From contig NZ_JACJUD010000002.1 of the NCBI RefSeq assembly GCF_014174475.1, forward strand, positions 124,001-188,000: 64,000 nt of DNA, in the 5' to 3' direction. Within the stretch, counting starts at the first letter, position 1; each line of letters opens with the position of its first letter. This document shows, one piece after another, positions 1-8,504 of this stretch. Under the pieces are notes generated by a model. That model saw only the letters and a program-made list of their open reading frames with translations, was not told the DNA's origin and did not search any database. This DNA is from Aquipseudomonas ullengensis (GTDB taxonomy: Bacteria > Pseudomonadota > Gammaproteobacteria > Pseudomonadales > Pseudomonadaceae). The position numbers were made by a program, and so were the translations under genes.

Positions 1-1143
1 GCTACCCCCATTACCGCCGACATTTTCGACGTGGCGACCAACCCGGAAATCGACGTGGTCATCGAGCTGATCGGTGGCTACACCCTGGCCCATGAGCTGG
101 TGCTCAAGGCCATCGAGAACGGCAAGCACGTGGTCACCGCGAACAAGGCGCTGATCGCCGTGCACGGCAACGAAATCTTCGCCAAGGCCCGCGAGAAGGG
201 CGTGATCGTCGCCTTCGAAGCAGCCGTGGCCGGTGGCATCCCGGTGATCAAGGCGATCCGTGAAGGCCTGTCTGCCAACCGCATCAACTGGTTGGCCGGG
301 ATCATCAACGGCACTGGCAACTTCATCCTTACCGAGATGCGCGAGAAAGGCCGTGCCTTCTCCGACGTCCTCAAAGAAGCCCAGGCCCTGGGCTACGCCG
401 AAGCCGACCCGACCTTCGACGTCGAAGGGATCGACGCCGCGCACAAGCTGACCATCCTCGCCTCCATCGCCTTCGGCATTCCGCTGCAGTTCGACAAGGC
501 CTACACCGAAGGCATCAGCCAGCTGACCAGCGCCGACGTCAACTACGCCGAAGCCCTGGGCTACCGCATCAAGCACCTCGGTGTGGCCCGTCGTACCGAG
601 GCCGGCATCGAGTTGCGCGTGCACCCGACGCTGATCCCGGCCGATCGCCTGATCGCCAACGTCAACGGCGTGATGAACGCGGTGATGGTCAATGGCGACG
701 CCGCCGGTTCGACCCTGTTCTACGGTGCCGGCGCCGGCATGGAGCCGACCGCTTCCTCCGTGGTCGCCGACCTGGTCGACGTGGTGCGTGCCTTGACCAC
801 TGATCCGACCAACCGCGTACCGCACCTGGCCTTCCAGCCGGATGCGCTGTCCGACCACCCGATCCTGCCTATCGACGAGTGCGAGAGCGCCTACTACCTG
901 CGCATCCAGGCCAAGGATCATCCGGGCGTACTGGCCCAGGTGGCGAGCATCCTCTCCGAGCGCGGCATCAACATCGAATCGATCATGCAGAAAGAAGCCG
1001 AAGAGCACGACGGCCTGGTACCGATGATCCTGGTCACCCACCGGGTCCAGGAAGCGCGCGTCAACGATGCCATCGCCGCGCTGGAAGCGTTGAGCGACAT
1101 CGTCGGCAGCGTGGTGCGTATCCGCGTCGAGCAACTGAGCTGA
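1..1143 (+). CDS. hom: Homoserine dehydrogenase, 3' part (5' end outside window)
   Basis: Reading frame 1 is open from the first base, giving the last 380 residues of homoserine dehydrogenase. The enzyme reduces aspartate semialdehyde to homoserine in threonine and methionine synthesis. The fragment shows the family signature NGTGNFIL near residue 103, the substrate-domain stretch with EADPTFDVEG, and a C-terminal ACT regulatory domain from about residue 297 (YYLRIQAKDHPGVLA) to the end, the usual site of threonine feedback in this family. Pseudomonas Hom is about 434 aa, so roughly 54 residues with the Rossmann glycine motif are missing only because the window starts inside the gene. It is followed 11 bases later by thrC, the expected operon partner. 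Confidence 0.97.
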   Translation, partial: ATPITADIFDVATNPEIDVVIELIGGYTLAHELVLKAIENGKHVVTANKALIAVHGNEIFAKAREKGVIVAFEAAVAGGIPVIKAIREGLSANRINWLAGIINGTGNFILTEMREKGRAFSDVLKEAQALGYAEADPTFDVEGIDAAHKLTILASIAFGIPLQFDKAYTEGISQLTSADVNYAEALGYRIKHLGVARRTEAGIELRVHPTLIPADRLIANVNGVMNAVMVNGDAAGSTLFYGAGAGMEPTASSVVADLVDVVRALTTDPTNRVPHLAFQPDALSDHPILPIDECESAYYLRIQAKDHPGVLAQVASILSERGINIESIMQKEAEEHDGLVPMILVTHRVQEARVNDAIAALEALSDIVGSVVRIRVEQLS

Positions 1144-1154
1144 GGTAGAAAGCC

Positions 1155-2564
1155 ATGCGTTATATCAGTACCCGCGGCCAGGCCCCGGTCCTCAACTTCG
1201 AAGACGTGCTGCTCGCCGGCCTGGCCAGCGATGGCGGCCTCTACGTCCCGGAAAACCTGCCGCGCTTCACCCAGGAAGAGATCGCCTCCTGGGCCGGCCT
1301 GCCGTACCACGAACTGGCCTTCCGCGTTATGCGCCCGTTCGTCACCGGCAGTATTCCGGATGCCGACTTCAAGAAGATCCTCGAAGACACCTACGGCGTG
1401 TTCGCCCATAACGCCGTGGCGCCGCTGCGCCAGCTGAACGGCAACGAGTGGGTGCTGGAGCTGTTCCACGGCCCGACCCTGGCGTTCAAGGATTTCGCCC
1501 TGCAGCTGCTCGGCCGTCTGCTCGACTACGTGCTGGCCAAGCGCAACGAGCGCGTGGTGATCATGGGCGCTACCTCTGGCGACACGGGCTCGGCGGCCAT
1601 CGAAGGCTGCAAGGCATGCGACAACGTCGACATCTTCATCATGCATCCGCACAACCGCGTGTCCGAGGTGCAGCGCCGGCAGATGACCACCATCTTCGGC
1701 GACAACATCCACAACATCGCCATCGAAGGCAACTTCGACGACTGCCAGGAGATGGTCAAGGCCAGCTTCGCCGACCAGGGCTTCCTCAAGGGCACCCGTC
1801 TGGTCGCAGTCAACTCGATCAACTGGGCGCGGATCATGGCCCAGATCGTCTACTACTTCCACGCGGCCCTGCAGCTCGGTGGCCCGGCGCGCTCCATTGC
1901 GTTCTCGGTGCCAACCGGCAACTTCGGCGACATCTTCGCCGGCTACCTGGCGCGCAACATGGGCCTGCCGATCAGCCAGCTGATCGTCGCGACCAACCGC
2001 AACGACATCCTGCACCGCTTCATGAGCGGCAATCAGTATGTGAAGGGTGACCTGCACCCGACCCTGTCGCCGTCCATGGACATCATGGTGTCGTCGAACT
2101 TCGAGCGCCTGCTGTTCGACCTGCACGGTCGCAACGGCGCGGCTATCGCCGGGCTGATGGACACCTTCAAGCAGGGCGGCGGTTTCAGCGTCGAGGAAGA
2201 CCGCTGGACTGAGGCGCGCAAGCTGTTCGACTCGCTGGCGGTGAATGACGAAGAGACCTGCGAGACCATCGCCGAGGTGTACAAGGAGTGCGGCGAGCTG
2301 CTCGACCCGCACACAGCCATCGGCGTGCGTGCTGCGCGCGAATGCCGTCGCAGCCTGGCCGTGCCGATGGTCACCCTGGGTACCGCGCACCCGGTCAAGT
2401 TTCCGGAAGCGGTGGAGAAGGCTGGCGTTGGTGCTGCACCGGCGTTGCCGCCGCACCTGGCCGATCTGTTCCAGCGTGACGAGCGCTGCACCGTGCTGGC
2501 CAACGACCTGAAGACCGTGCAGCAGTTCGTTGCTGCCCAAGGTAATCGCGGCAAGCCGCTGTAA
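1155..2564 (+). CDS. thrC: Threonine synthase
   Basis: The 469-aa protein is a PLP enzyme that converts O-phosphohomoserine to threonine. The PLP lysine is K112 in HGPTLAFKDFALQ, and the phosphate-binding SGDTGSAA loop follows. The length and the N-terminal MRYISTRG match the long gammaproteobacterial type. The ATG at 1155 has a GAGG Shine-Dalgarno sequence that overlaps the hom stop codon, so hom and thrC are very likely co-transcribed and translationally close. A strong bidirectional terminator lies about 90 bases downstream. Confidence 0.97.
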   Translation: MRYISTRGQAPVLNFEDVLLAGLASDGGLYVPENLPRFTQEEIASWAGLPYHELAFRVMRPFVTGSIPDADFKKILEDTYGVFAHNAVAPLRQLNGNEWVLELFHGPTLAFKDFALQLLGRLLDYVLAKRNERVVIMGATSGDTGSAAIEGCKACDNVDIFIMHPHNRVSEVQRRQMTTIFGDNIHNIAIEGNFDDCQEMVKASFADQGFLKGTRLVAVNSINWARIMAQIVYYFHAALQLGGPARSIAFSVPTGNFGDIFAGYLARNMGLPISQLIVATNRNDILHRFMSGNQYVKGDLHPTLSPSMDIMVSSNFERLLFDLHGRNGAAIAGLMDTFKQGGGFSVEEDRWTEARKLFDSLAVNDEETCETIAEVYKECGELLDPHTAIGVRAARECRRSLAVPMVTLGTAHPVKFPEAVEKAGVGAAPALPPHLADLFQRDERCTVLANDLKTVQQFVAAQGNRGKPL

Positions 2565-2620
2565 GAGCCTGTTCTAAGCCTGCTGCGCGTCGGCATACGG
2601 CGTTAAAAATGACCTCGCGA
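2565..2620. repeat. Partial copy of a dispersed palindromic repeat, abutting the thrC stop
   Basis: The sequence GAGCCTGTTC...CGTCGGCATACGGCGTTAAAAATG begins at the first base after the thrC stop. It aligns by eye with the first 50 bases of the longer element at 16147-16286 (GAGTCTGTC...CGTCGGCCATGCTGCGTTGAAATG), which also starts exactly after a stop codon. Only the left half is recognisable here. The right boundary is approximate. Confidence 0.5.
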
Positions 2621-2654
2621 GGCTTTCAACGGACTCTACCGCCAGCGCGCAAAG

Positions 2655-2689
2655 AAAAAGGCCAGTCACCGCAAGGTGCTGGCCTTTTT
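2655..2689. terminator. Bidirectional rho-independent terminator, thrC / mexL
   Basis: A hairpin pairs AAAAAGGCCAG with CTGGCCTTTTT (one bulged T, inner CACC/GGTG, GCAA loop). It has A and T tracts on either side, so it can serve both the rightward thrC transcript and the leftward mexL transcript. Confidence 0.9.
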
Positions 2690-2705
2690 CATGTTCGGCG
2701 CAAAC

Positions 2706-3344
2706 TCAGGGGTGATAAGCGCGGATAAAGAGGCTCACCACTTCCTGCACGTGCTCGTCGTCCGTCTGGCCGTCGGCCGGCTCGTTGCAGCCGATCATGC
2801 GGCGGAAGTTGCAGCCGCCCTTGATCAGGCTGAAGAAGTGCTCGGCTGCGCGCTGGGGATGCTTGACGCGCAACTGGCCAATTCGATTGGCCTGTTCCAG
2901 CAGGTGTTCCATGGCCATCAGCATGCGGTGGGGGCCGGCATCGTAGAACAGCTGTGACATCTGCGGGCTCTGCGCGGCCTGGGTCGTCACCAGGCGCATC
3001 ATGGCAATCGACTCGTCGCTGTTGATCAACGTATTGAAGCCGCGACCGATGGCCAACAGCACCGTATCGATGGGCGTGTCGGCACGCAGTTCGAAGTACA
3101 GCGGTGGCAGCTGTTCCTCGCATTTGGCTTCCACCGCGCAGGCGAACAGCGTCTCCTTGTCGGTGAAGTGGCTGTACACCGTGAGTTTGGAAACGCCGGC
3201 TTCGGCGGCGATGGCGTCCATGCTGCTGCCCTCATAACCCTTGCTCATGAACAGGCGCTTGGCGGCCTCGAGGATGGCAAGTCGCTTGGCTGGGTCTTTG
3301 GGCCGTCCGGGGCCGCTGCTGGGTTGTAACAGTTTGTTGGACAT
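2706..3344 (-). CDS. mexL: TetR-family repressor, MexL-like
   Basis: This is a 212-aa TetR-family regulator. The N-terminal helix-turn-helix lies at about residues 41-60 (SMDAIAAEAGVSKLTVYSHF), preceded by the Pro/Arg-rich GPGRPKDPAKR arm. The ligand-binding C-terminal domain ends with a conserved-looking LIKGGCNFRRMIG segment. It is divergent from an RND pump pair whose sizes and order equal MexJK of P. aeruginosa, whose repressor MexL is also 212 aa. By that analogy it would repress mexJK and itself. A TATAC-N6-GTATA palindrome in the shared promoter region is the likely operator. The symbol rests on context plus recall of the family, not on an alignment. Confidence 0.8.
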   Translation of the reverse strand: MSNKLLQPSSGPGRPKDPAKRLAILEAAKRLFMSKGYEGSSMDAIAAEAGVSKLTVYSHFTDKETLFACAVEAKCEEQLPPLYFELRADTPIDTVLLAIGRGFNTLINSDESIAMMRLVTTQAAQSPQMSQLFYDAGPHRMLMAMEHLLEQANRIGQLRVKHPQRAAEHFFSLIKGGCNFRRMIGCNEPADGQTDDEHVQEVVSLFIRAYHP

Positions 3345-3383
3345 TTCGCGTTTTAATACTGGACTGGTGAGTTTGCTATTTTT

Positions 3384-3411
3384 ACTATACCGCTCAGTAT
3401 AAGTATTCCAA
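3384..3411 (-). promoter_or_regulatory. mexL promoter (sigma-70-like)
   Basis: Reading leftward, TTGGAA (3411-3406), a 16-base spacer and TATAGT (3389-3384) sit 40 bases upstream of the mexL start. The operator palindrome lies in the spacer and overlaps the -10, which fits autorepression. Confidence 0.55.
3386..3401. promoter_or_regulatory. Candidate MexL operator palindrome
   Basis: TATAC-CGCTCA-GTATA is a perfect 5+5 inverted repeat, the style of site bound by TetR-family efflux repressors. It overlaps the mexL -10 and a possible mexJ -10 (TATAAG at 3398-3403, with a weak TTGCTA -35 at 3373-3378 and a long 19-base spacer), so one bound dimer could block both transcripts. Confidence 0.6.
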
Positions 3412-3437
3412 GCATTCTTTGCGAAAGGTCATTCACC

Positions 3438-4541
3438 ATGTTCCGCCATGCCCTGTCCCTCGCTGTGCCCGTCAGCCTGATCACCCTGTTGGTTGCCTGT
3501 GGCAACAGCGAACCCGTGGCCCCGCCACCTCGTCCGGCCATGGTGGTGCACCCGCTGCCGGCGGGGGATGCAGTGGATACCTATCCGGGTGAAGTGCGTG
3601 CGCGCTTCGAGTCTGAGCTGGCCTTCCGCATCGGCGGCAAGATCAGCAAGCGCCTGGTGGATGCCGGTGACCGCGTGCGCAAGGATCAGCCGCTGGCCGA
3701 ACTGGACCCGGAAGACGTCAAGCTGCAACTGGAGGCCGCGCGTGCCCAGGTTGCTGCCGCCGAGGCCAACCTCAAGCTGGTGCGTGCCGAGCGTGATCGC
3801 TACCACACCCTCTTGGAGCGGCAGATGATCAGCCGCTCGCAGTTCGACAACGTGGAAAACCAGTACCGAGCCGGCGAAGCGCGGGTCAAGCAGATCAAGG
3901 CCGAGTTCAACGTGGCCAATAACCAGGCCGGCTACTCCGTGCTGCGCGCGACCCAGGCCGGCGTGATTTCCCGTCGCCTGGGTGAAGTCGGGCAGGTGGT
4001 GGCGGCCGGGCAGACCGTTTTCACTCTGGCCGCCGATGGCGAGCGTGAAGTGCTGATCAGCCTGCCGGAGCACGCCTTCGAGCGTTTCCGCATCGGCCAG
4101 GCGGTCAGCGTCGAGCTGTGGTCGCAACCGGGCAAGCAATTCCCCGGGAGCATCCGTGAACTGTCGCCGGCGGCCGATGCGCAGTCGCGCACTTTCGCCG
4201 CGCGAGTGACCTTCGCCGACGGCAAGGTCAAGGCCGAGCTGGGCCAGAGTGCGCGCGTGTCGATCAAGGCCGATGGCGAGGTGCCGCTGTCGGTGCCGAT
4301 GTCGGCGCTGAGTGCGGAGAAGGACAAACCCTTCGTCTGGGTCGTCGACCCCAAGAGCGGCAAGGTGGTGCGCACCCCGGTGCTGGTTGGCGCTTATGGC
4401 CAGGAGCGGGCTTCCGTGTTGCAAGGTTTGAAGGAGGATGACTGGGTCGTGGCGGCCGGGGTGCATGTACTGCTCGACGGGCAGCAAGTGCGTCCGGTGG
4501 ATCGCGACAACCGTCCGGTCGCACTGGCGGGCAAGGAGTAA
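3438..4541 (+). CDS. mexJ: RND efflux periplasmic adaptor lipoprotein, MexJ-like
   Basis: This is a 367-aa membrane-fusion protein that links an inner-membrane RND pump to an outer-membrane channel. It has a lipoprotein signal ending LLVAC with the lipidated Cys at residue 21. A lipoyl-like half (FRIGGKISKRLVDAGDRV) is followed by an alpha-helical hairpin around residues 85-155 and then the second lipoyl half and beta-barrel regions. The length equals that of P. aeruginosa MexJ. It is separated from mexK by only 3 bases, and the mexK ribosome site lies inside the end of this gene. It is probably controlled by the divergent TetR gene. Confidence 0.85.
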   Translation: MFRHALSLAVPVSLITLLVACGNSEPVAPPPRPAMVVHPLPAGDAVDTYPGEVRARFESELAFRIGGKISKRLVDAGDRVRKDQPLAELDPEDVKLQLEAARAQVAAAEANLKLVRAERDRYHTLLERQMISRSQFDNVENQYRAGEARVKQIKAEFNVANNQAGYSVLRATQAGVISRRLGEVGQVVAAGQTVFTLAADGEREVLISLPEHAFERFRIGQAVSVELWSQPGKQFPGSIRELSPAADAQSRTFAARVTFADGKVKAELGQSARVSIKADGEVPLSVPMSALSAEKDKPFVWVVDPKSGKVVRTPVLVGAYGQERASVLQGLKEDDWVVAAGVHVLLDGQQVRPVDRDNRPVALAGKE

Positions 4542-4544
4542 GCC

Positions 4545-7500
4545 ATGTCCTTCAACCTGTCCGAATGGGCGTTGCGCAACCGCAGCATCGTCCGCTACCT
4601 GATGATCGTCCTGGCCGTGATCGGCGCGCTGTCCTACACCAAGCTGGGCCAGAGCGAGGATCCGCCGTTCACCTTCAAGGCCATGGTCGTGCGTGTCGAC
4701 TGGCCGGGCGCCACCGCCGAGGAAGTCTCCCGGCAGATCACCGAACGCATCGAAAAGAAGGTGATGGAGACCGGTGACTACGAGTTCATCAGCTCCTATT
4801 CGCGCCCGGGCGAGTCGGTGGTCACCTTCATGGCCCGCGACAACATTATTTCCAAGAACATCCCCGACCTCTGGTACCAGGTGCGCAAGAAGGTGGGCGA
4901 CATCCGCCACACCCTGCCGCCGGGTATTCGCGGGCCGTTCTTCAACGACGAATTCGGCACCACCTTCGGCAACATTTATGCCCTCACCGGCGAAGGCTTC
5001 GACTACGCGGTGATGAAGGACTACGCCGACCGCCTGCAGCTGCAACTGCAGCGGGTCAAGGACGTGGGCAAGGTCGAGCTGCTCGGCCTGCAGGACGAGA
5101 AGATCTGGATCGAGCTGTCCAACACCAAGCTGGCGACCCTTGGTCTGCCGCTAGCGGCCGTGCAGCAGGCGCTGGATGAGCAGAACGCGGTGGCCTACTC
5201 GGGCTTCTTTGAGACGCCGACCGACCGCGTACAGCTGCGCGTGTCCGGGCGTTTCCAGACGGTCGAGCAGATTCGCAATTTCCCCATGCGCATCGGTGAT
5301 CGCACCTTCCGCCTCGGCGACGTCGCCGAGGTCCATCGTGGCTTCAACGACCCGCAGGCGCCGCGCATGCGCTTCATGGGCGAGGATGCCATCGGCATTG
5401 CCGTATCGATGAAAGCCGGCGGCGACATCCTGGCGCTGGGTGAAGCGCTGGAGCAGGAGTTCGCCCGTACGCAGCAGGACTTGCCGGTGGGCATGCAGCT
5501 GCACAAGGTGTCTGACCAGCCGGCGGCGGTGAAGACCGGCGTGGGCGAGTTCGTTCAGGTGCTGGCCGAAGCGCTGATCATCGTGCTGCTGGTCAGCTTC
5601 TTCTCCCTCGGCCTGCGTACCGGCCTGGTGGTGGCGCTGTCCATCCCGCTGGTGCTGGCGATGACCTTCACCCTGATGAACTACTTCGGCATCGGCCTGC
5701 ACAAGATTTCCCTCGGCGCGCTGGTGCTGGCGCTGGGGCTGCTGGTGGACGACGCGATCATTGCCGTGGAGATGATGGCGATCAAGATGGAGCAGGGTTA
5801 CGACCGCTTCCGGGCGGCCAGTTTCGCCTGGACCAGTACGGCCTTCCCGATGCTCACCGGCACCCTGATCACTGCCGCTGGCTTCCTGCCGATCGCCACT
5901 GCGCAATCGGGTACCGGCGAATACACCCGCTCGATCTTCCAGGTGGTGACCATTGCACTGCTGGTGTCCTGGGTCGCGGCGGTGGTGTTCGTGCCGTACC
6001 TGGGTGATCGCCTGTTGCCGGACCTGGCCAAGCTGCATGCGAAGAAACATGGCGGCAACCCAGAGGGGCATGACCCGTACTCGACCACTTTCTACCAGAC
6101 CGTACGCGAAGTGGTGGAATGGTGCGTGCGCCGGCGCAAGACCGTGATTCTGGTGACCGTCGGCCTGTTCATCGTGTCCCTGGCGTTGTTTCGCTTCGTG
6201 CCGCAGCAGTTCTTCCCGGCCTCCGGGCGCCTGGAGCTGATGGTCGACATCAAACTCACCGAGGGCTCGTCGCTTAAGGCTACCGAGGAGCAGGTCAAGC
6301 GCCTGGAAGCCAAGCTCAAGGATCATCCCGGCATCGAAAACTACGTGGCCTACGTCGGCAATGGCTCGCCGCGCTTCTACCTGCCGCTGGACCAGCAACT
6401 GGCCGCTACCCGTTTTGCCCAGTTCGTCATCCTGTCCAAGAGCATCGAGGACCGCGAAAAGCTGCGTACCTGGCTGATCGGGGTGATGAACGAGGACTTC
6501 CCCTTCACTCGCACCCGCGTCTCACGCCTGGAGAACGGCCCGCCCGTGGGCTTCCCGATCCAGCTGCGGGTCAGTGGTGAGCACATCGACGAGGTGCGCG
6601 CCATCGCCCGCCAGGTGGCCGCCAAGGTGCGTGAGAATACCCACGTATCCAACGTGCACCTGAACTGGGAAGAGCCGAGCAAGGTGGTCTACCTGAACAT
6701 CGATCAGGAGCGCGCGCGGGCCCTGGGCGTGAGCAGTTCCGACCTGTCGAAGTTCCTGCAGAGTTCGCTGACCGGCTCCAGTGTCAGCCTGTTCCGCGAG
6801 GACAACGAGCTGATCGAGATCCTCCTGCGCGGCACCATCCGCGAGCGCCAGCAGCTTGAGCAGTTGCCGAGCCTGTCGGTACCCACCAGCAGCGGCCAGA
6901 GTGTGGCCCTGTCGCAGATCGCCACCCTGGAATACGGCTTCGAGGAGGGCGTGATCTGGCGTCGCGACCGCCTGCCGACCGTCACTATCCTCGGCGATAT
7001 TTACGGCGGCGAGCAGGCCGCCAGCCTGGTCAAGCAGATCATGCCGACCCTGGAGCCGATTCGTGCCTCACTGCCCAGTGGTTATCTGCTGCAAGTGGGT
7101 GGCACGGTGGAGGACTCGGGGCGCGGGCAGAAGTCGGTGAACGCCGGCATCCCGCTGTTCATCCTGGTGGTGCTGACCTTGCTGATGCTGCAGCTCAAAA
7201 GCATGTCGCGCACCGCCATGGTGTTCCTCACCGCGCCATTGGGGCTGATCGGTGTGACCCTGTTCCTGCTGCTGTTCCAGCAGCCGTTCGGCTTCGTCGC
7301 CATGCTCGGTACCATCGCCCTGTCGGGGATGATCATGCGTAACTCGGTGATCCTGGTCGACCAGATCGAGCAGGACATCGCCGCCGGTCAGGATCGCTGG
7401 CACGCCATCATCGAAGCCACCGTGCGGCGCTTCCGGCCCATCGTGCTGACCGCCCTGGCGGCGGTGCTGGCGATGATCCCGATGTCGCGCAGCGTGTTCT

Positions 7501-7625
7501 TCGGGCCGATGGCCGTGGCCATCATGGGTGGTCTGATCGTCGCCACGGCGCTGACCCTGCTATTCCTGCCGGCGCTGTACGCGACCTGGTTCCGGGTCAA
7601 GGAAACGGAAGCCAGACCGCAGTAA
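4545..7625 (+). CDS. mexK: RND multidrug efflux transporter, MexK-like
   Basis: This is a 1026-aa inner-membrane resistance-nodulation-division pump driven by the proton gradient. It has the usual duplicated plan: TM1, a large periplasmic loop, TM2-6, then a second set starting near FVPQQFFPASGR. The proton-relay aspartate pair is visible in TM4 (GLLVDDAIIAVEMM). FFNDEFGTTFGNIYAL near residue 135 is typical of this subclass. The gene pair is followed by a terminator with no outer-membrane channel gene, as in P. aeruginosa mexJK, which borrows OprM or OpmH. Substrates cannot be read from sequence. Confidence 0.88.
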   Translation: MSFNLSEWALRNRSIVRYLMIVLAVIGALSYTKLGQSEDPPFTFKAMVVRVDWPGATAEEVSRQITERIEKKVMETGDYEFISSYSRPGESVVTFMARDNIISKNIPDLWYQVRKKVGDIRHTLPPGIRGPFFNDEFGTTFGNIYALTGEGFDYAVMKDYADRLQLQLQRVKDVGKVELLGLQDEKIWIELSNTKLATLGLPLAAVQQALDEQNAVAYSGFFETPTDRVQLRVSGRFQTVEQIRNFPMRIGDRTFRLGDVAEVHRGFNDPQAPRMRFMGEDAIGIAVSMKAGGDILALGEALEQEFARTQQDLPVGMQLHKVSDQPAAVKTGVGEFVQVLAEALIIVLLVSFFSLGLRTGLVVALSIPLVLAMTFTLMNYFGIGLHKISLGALVLALGLLVDDAIIAVEMMAIKMEQGYDRFRAASFAWTSTAFPMLTGTLITAAGFLPIATAQSGTGEYTRSIFQVVTIALLVSWVAAVVFVPYLGDRLLPDLAKLHAKKHGGNPEGHDPYSTTFYQTVREVVEWCVRRRKTVILVTVGLFIVSLALFRFVPQQFFPASGRLELMVDIKLTEGSSLKATEEQVKRLEAKLKDHPGIENYVAYVGNGSPRFYLPLDQQLAATRFAQFVILSKSIEDREKLRTWLIGVMNEDFPFTRTRVSRLENGPPVGFPIQLRVSGEHIDEVRAIARQVAAKVRENTHVSNVHLNWEEPSKVVYLNIDQERARALGVSSSDLSKFLQSSLTGSSVSLFREDNELIEILLRGTIRERQQLEQLPSLSVPTSSGQSVALSQIATLEYGFEEGVIWRRDRLPTVTILGDIYGGEQAASLVKQIMPTLEPIRASLPSGYLLQVGGTVEDSGRGQKSVNAGIPLFILVVLTLLMLQLKSMSRTAMVFLTAPLGLIGVTLFLLLFQQPFGFVAMLGTIALSGMIMRNSVILVDQIEQDIAAGQDRWHAIIEATVRRFRPIVLTALAAVLAMIPMSRSVFFGPMAVAIMGGLIVATALTLLFLPALYATWFRVKETEARPQ

Positions 7626-7633
7626 CCGCCCAC

Positions 7634-7663
7634 AAAAAAGCCCGGCAGATGCCGGGCTTTTTT
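7634..7663. terminator. Bidirectional terminator after mexK
   Basis: A perfect hairpin AAAAAAGCCCGGC-AGAT-GCCGGGCTTTTTT lies between the convergent mexK and DUF4197 genes. Confidence 0.93.
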
Positions 7664-7682
7664 ATGCCTGCTGCGGTGCGGC

Positions 7683-8360
7683 TCAGAGCGCGCCAAACAC
7701 CTTCTTGGCCAGGCTGGTGGCAGCGCCGGCGGGGTTCTGGCGGATGCCGGCTTCCTGCTCGGCGATCATCTTGAACAGGCCGTCCAGCGCCTGTTCGGTT
7801 ACGTAGTTCTCGACGTTGGCGCTTTTGGCGTCGACCACGCCGAAAGCGGCGGCCTGGCCGGCGAAGCTGTTGTACTGCTTGGCCAGGCCGACCTGGTCGG
7901 TGGCCTGCTTGACGATGGGCAGGAACTTGGCGCGGATCTGCTCGCGGCTGGTCTTGTTCAGGTACTGGGTGGCGGAATCATCGGCGCCAGCGAGGATGCC
8001 CTTGGCGTCCTGCACGGTCATTTTCTTCACCGCATCCACCAGGATCACCTGGGCTTGTGGCACGGCGGCTTCGGCGGCCTTGTTCATGCTCGCTTCGAGC
8101 TGTTCGACCTGGGCGCCCATGCCCATCATCTTCATGGTGCTGGCGGCCTTGCCGAGCTTGCCCGGCAGCTCGATGCGCACGTCGTCGTTGTTGCTGAAGC
8201 CACCGGGTTTTCCGAGTTGCTTGACGGCGATCTGCGCGCCCTGGGTCAGGGCATCCTTGAGGCCGCCACTGGCATCGCTCTGGCTCAGGTCGGCAAGGGA
8301 CAGGGCGAAGGCGCTGGTGCAAAGGGCCAGGCCGGCAACGAGGGCGGTAAGGCGAAGCAT
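7683..8360 (-). CDS. DUF4197 family exported protein
   Basis: This 225-aa protein has a clear signal peptide (MLRLTALVAGLALCTSAFA, likely cut near residue 19). The mature part is helical and rich in Ala, Lys and Gln, with motifs I associate with DUF4197: GGLKDALTQGAQIAVKQLG near the start and LDGLFKMIAEQEAGIRQNP near the end. The function of this family is not known to me; a periplasmic location is inferred from the signal. AAAGGA lies just before the ATG. It stands alone between a terminator shared with mexK and the plsB terminator upstream of it, so it is probably monocistronic. Confidence 0.85.
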   Translation of the reverse strand: MLRLTALVAGLALCTSAFALSLADLSQSDASGGLKDALTQGAQIAVKQLGKPGGFSNNDDVRIELPGKLGKAASTMKMMGMGAQVEQLEASMNKAAEAAVPQAQVILVDAVKKMTVQDAKGILAGADDSATQYLNKTSREQIRAKFLPIVKQATDQVGLAKQYNSFAGQAAAFGVVDAKSANVENYVTEQALDGLFKMIAEQEAGIRQNPAGAATSLAKKVFGAL

Positions 8361-8450
8361 GGGGACATCCTTTTACGGTAGAAAGTGCCGCGAGCTTAAC
8401 GGAGCCGGGCGGCACAGCCAATCGGCCGTGCCAGGCGCCGTTGTCGCGTT

Positions 8451-8484
8451 AAAAACAACAAGGCCGCATGGGGCGGCCTTGTTG
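8451..8484 (-). terminator. plsB terminator
   Basis: A perfect 12-bp stem CAACAAGGCCGC / GCGGCCTTGTTG has a 5-base loop. Reading leftward it is followed by TTTTT (8455-8451), placing it 20 bases past the plsB stop. Confidence 0.9.
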
Positions 8485-8504
8485 GGTGTGGGCGGAGCCA
8501 GCCT

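Noticed and set aside
918..2540. 540-codon minus-strand frame opposite hom and thrC
   Set aside because: Antisense to two clear enzymes; no recognisable motif.
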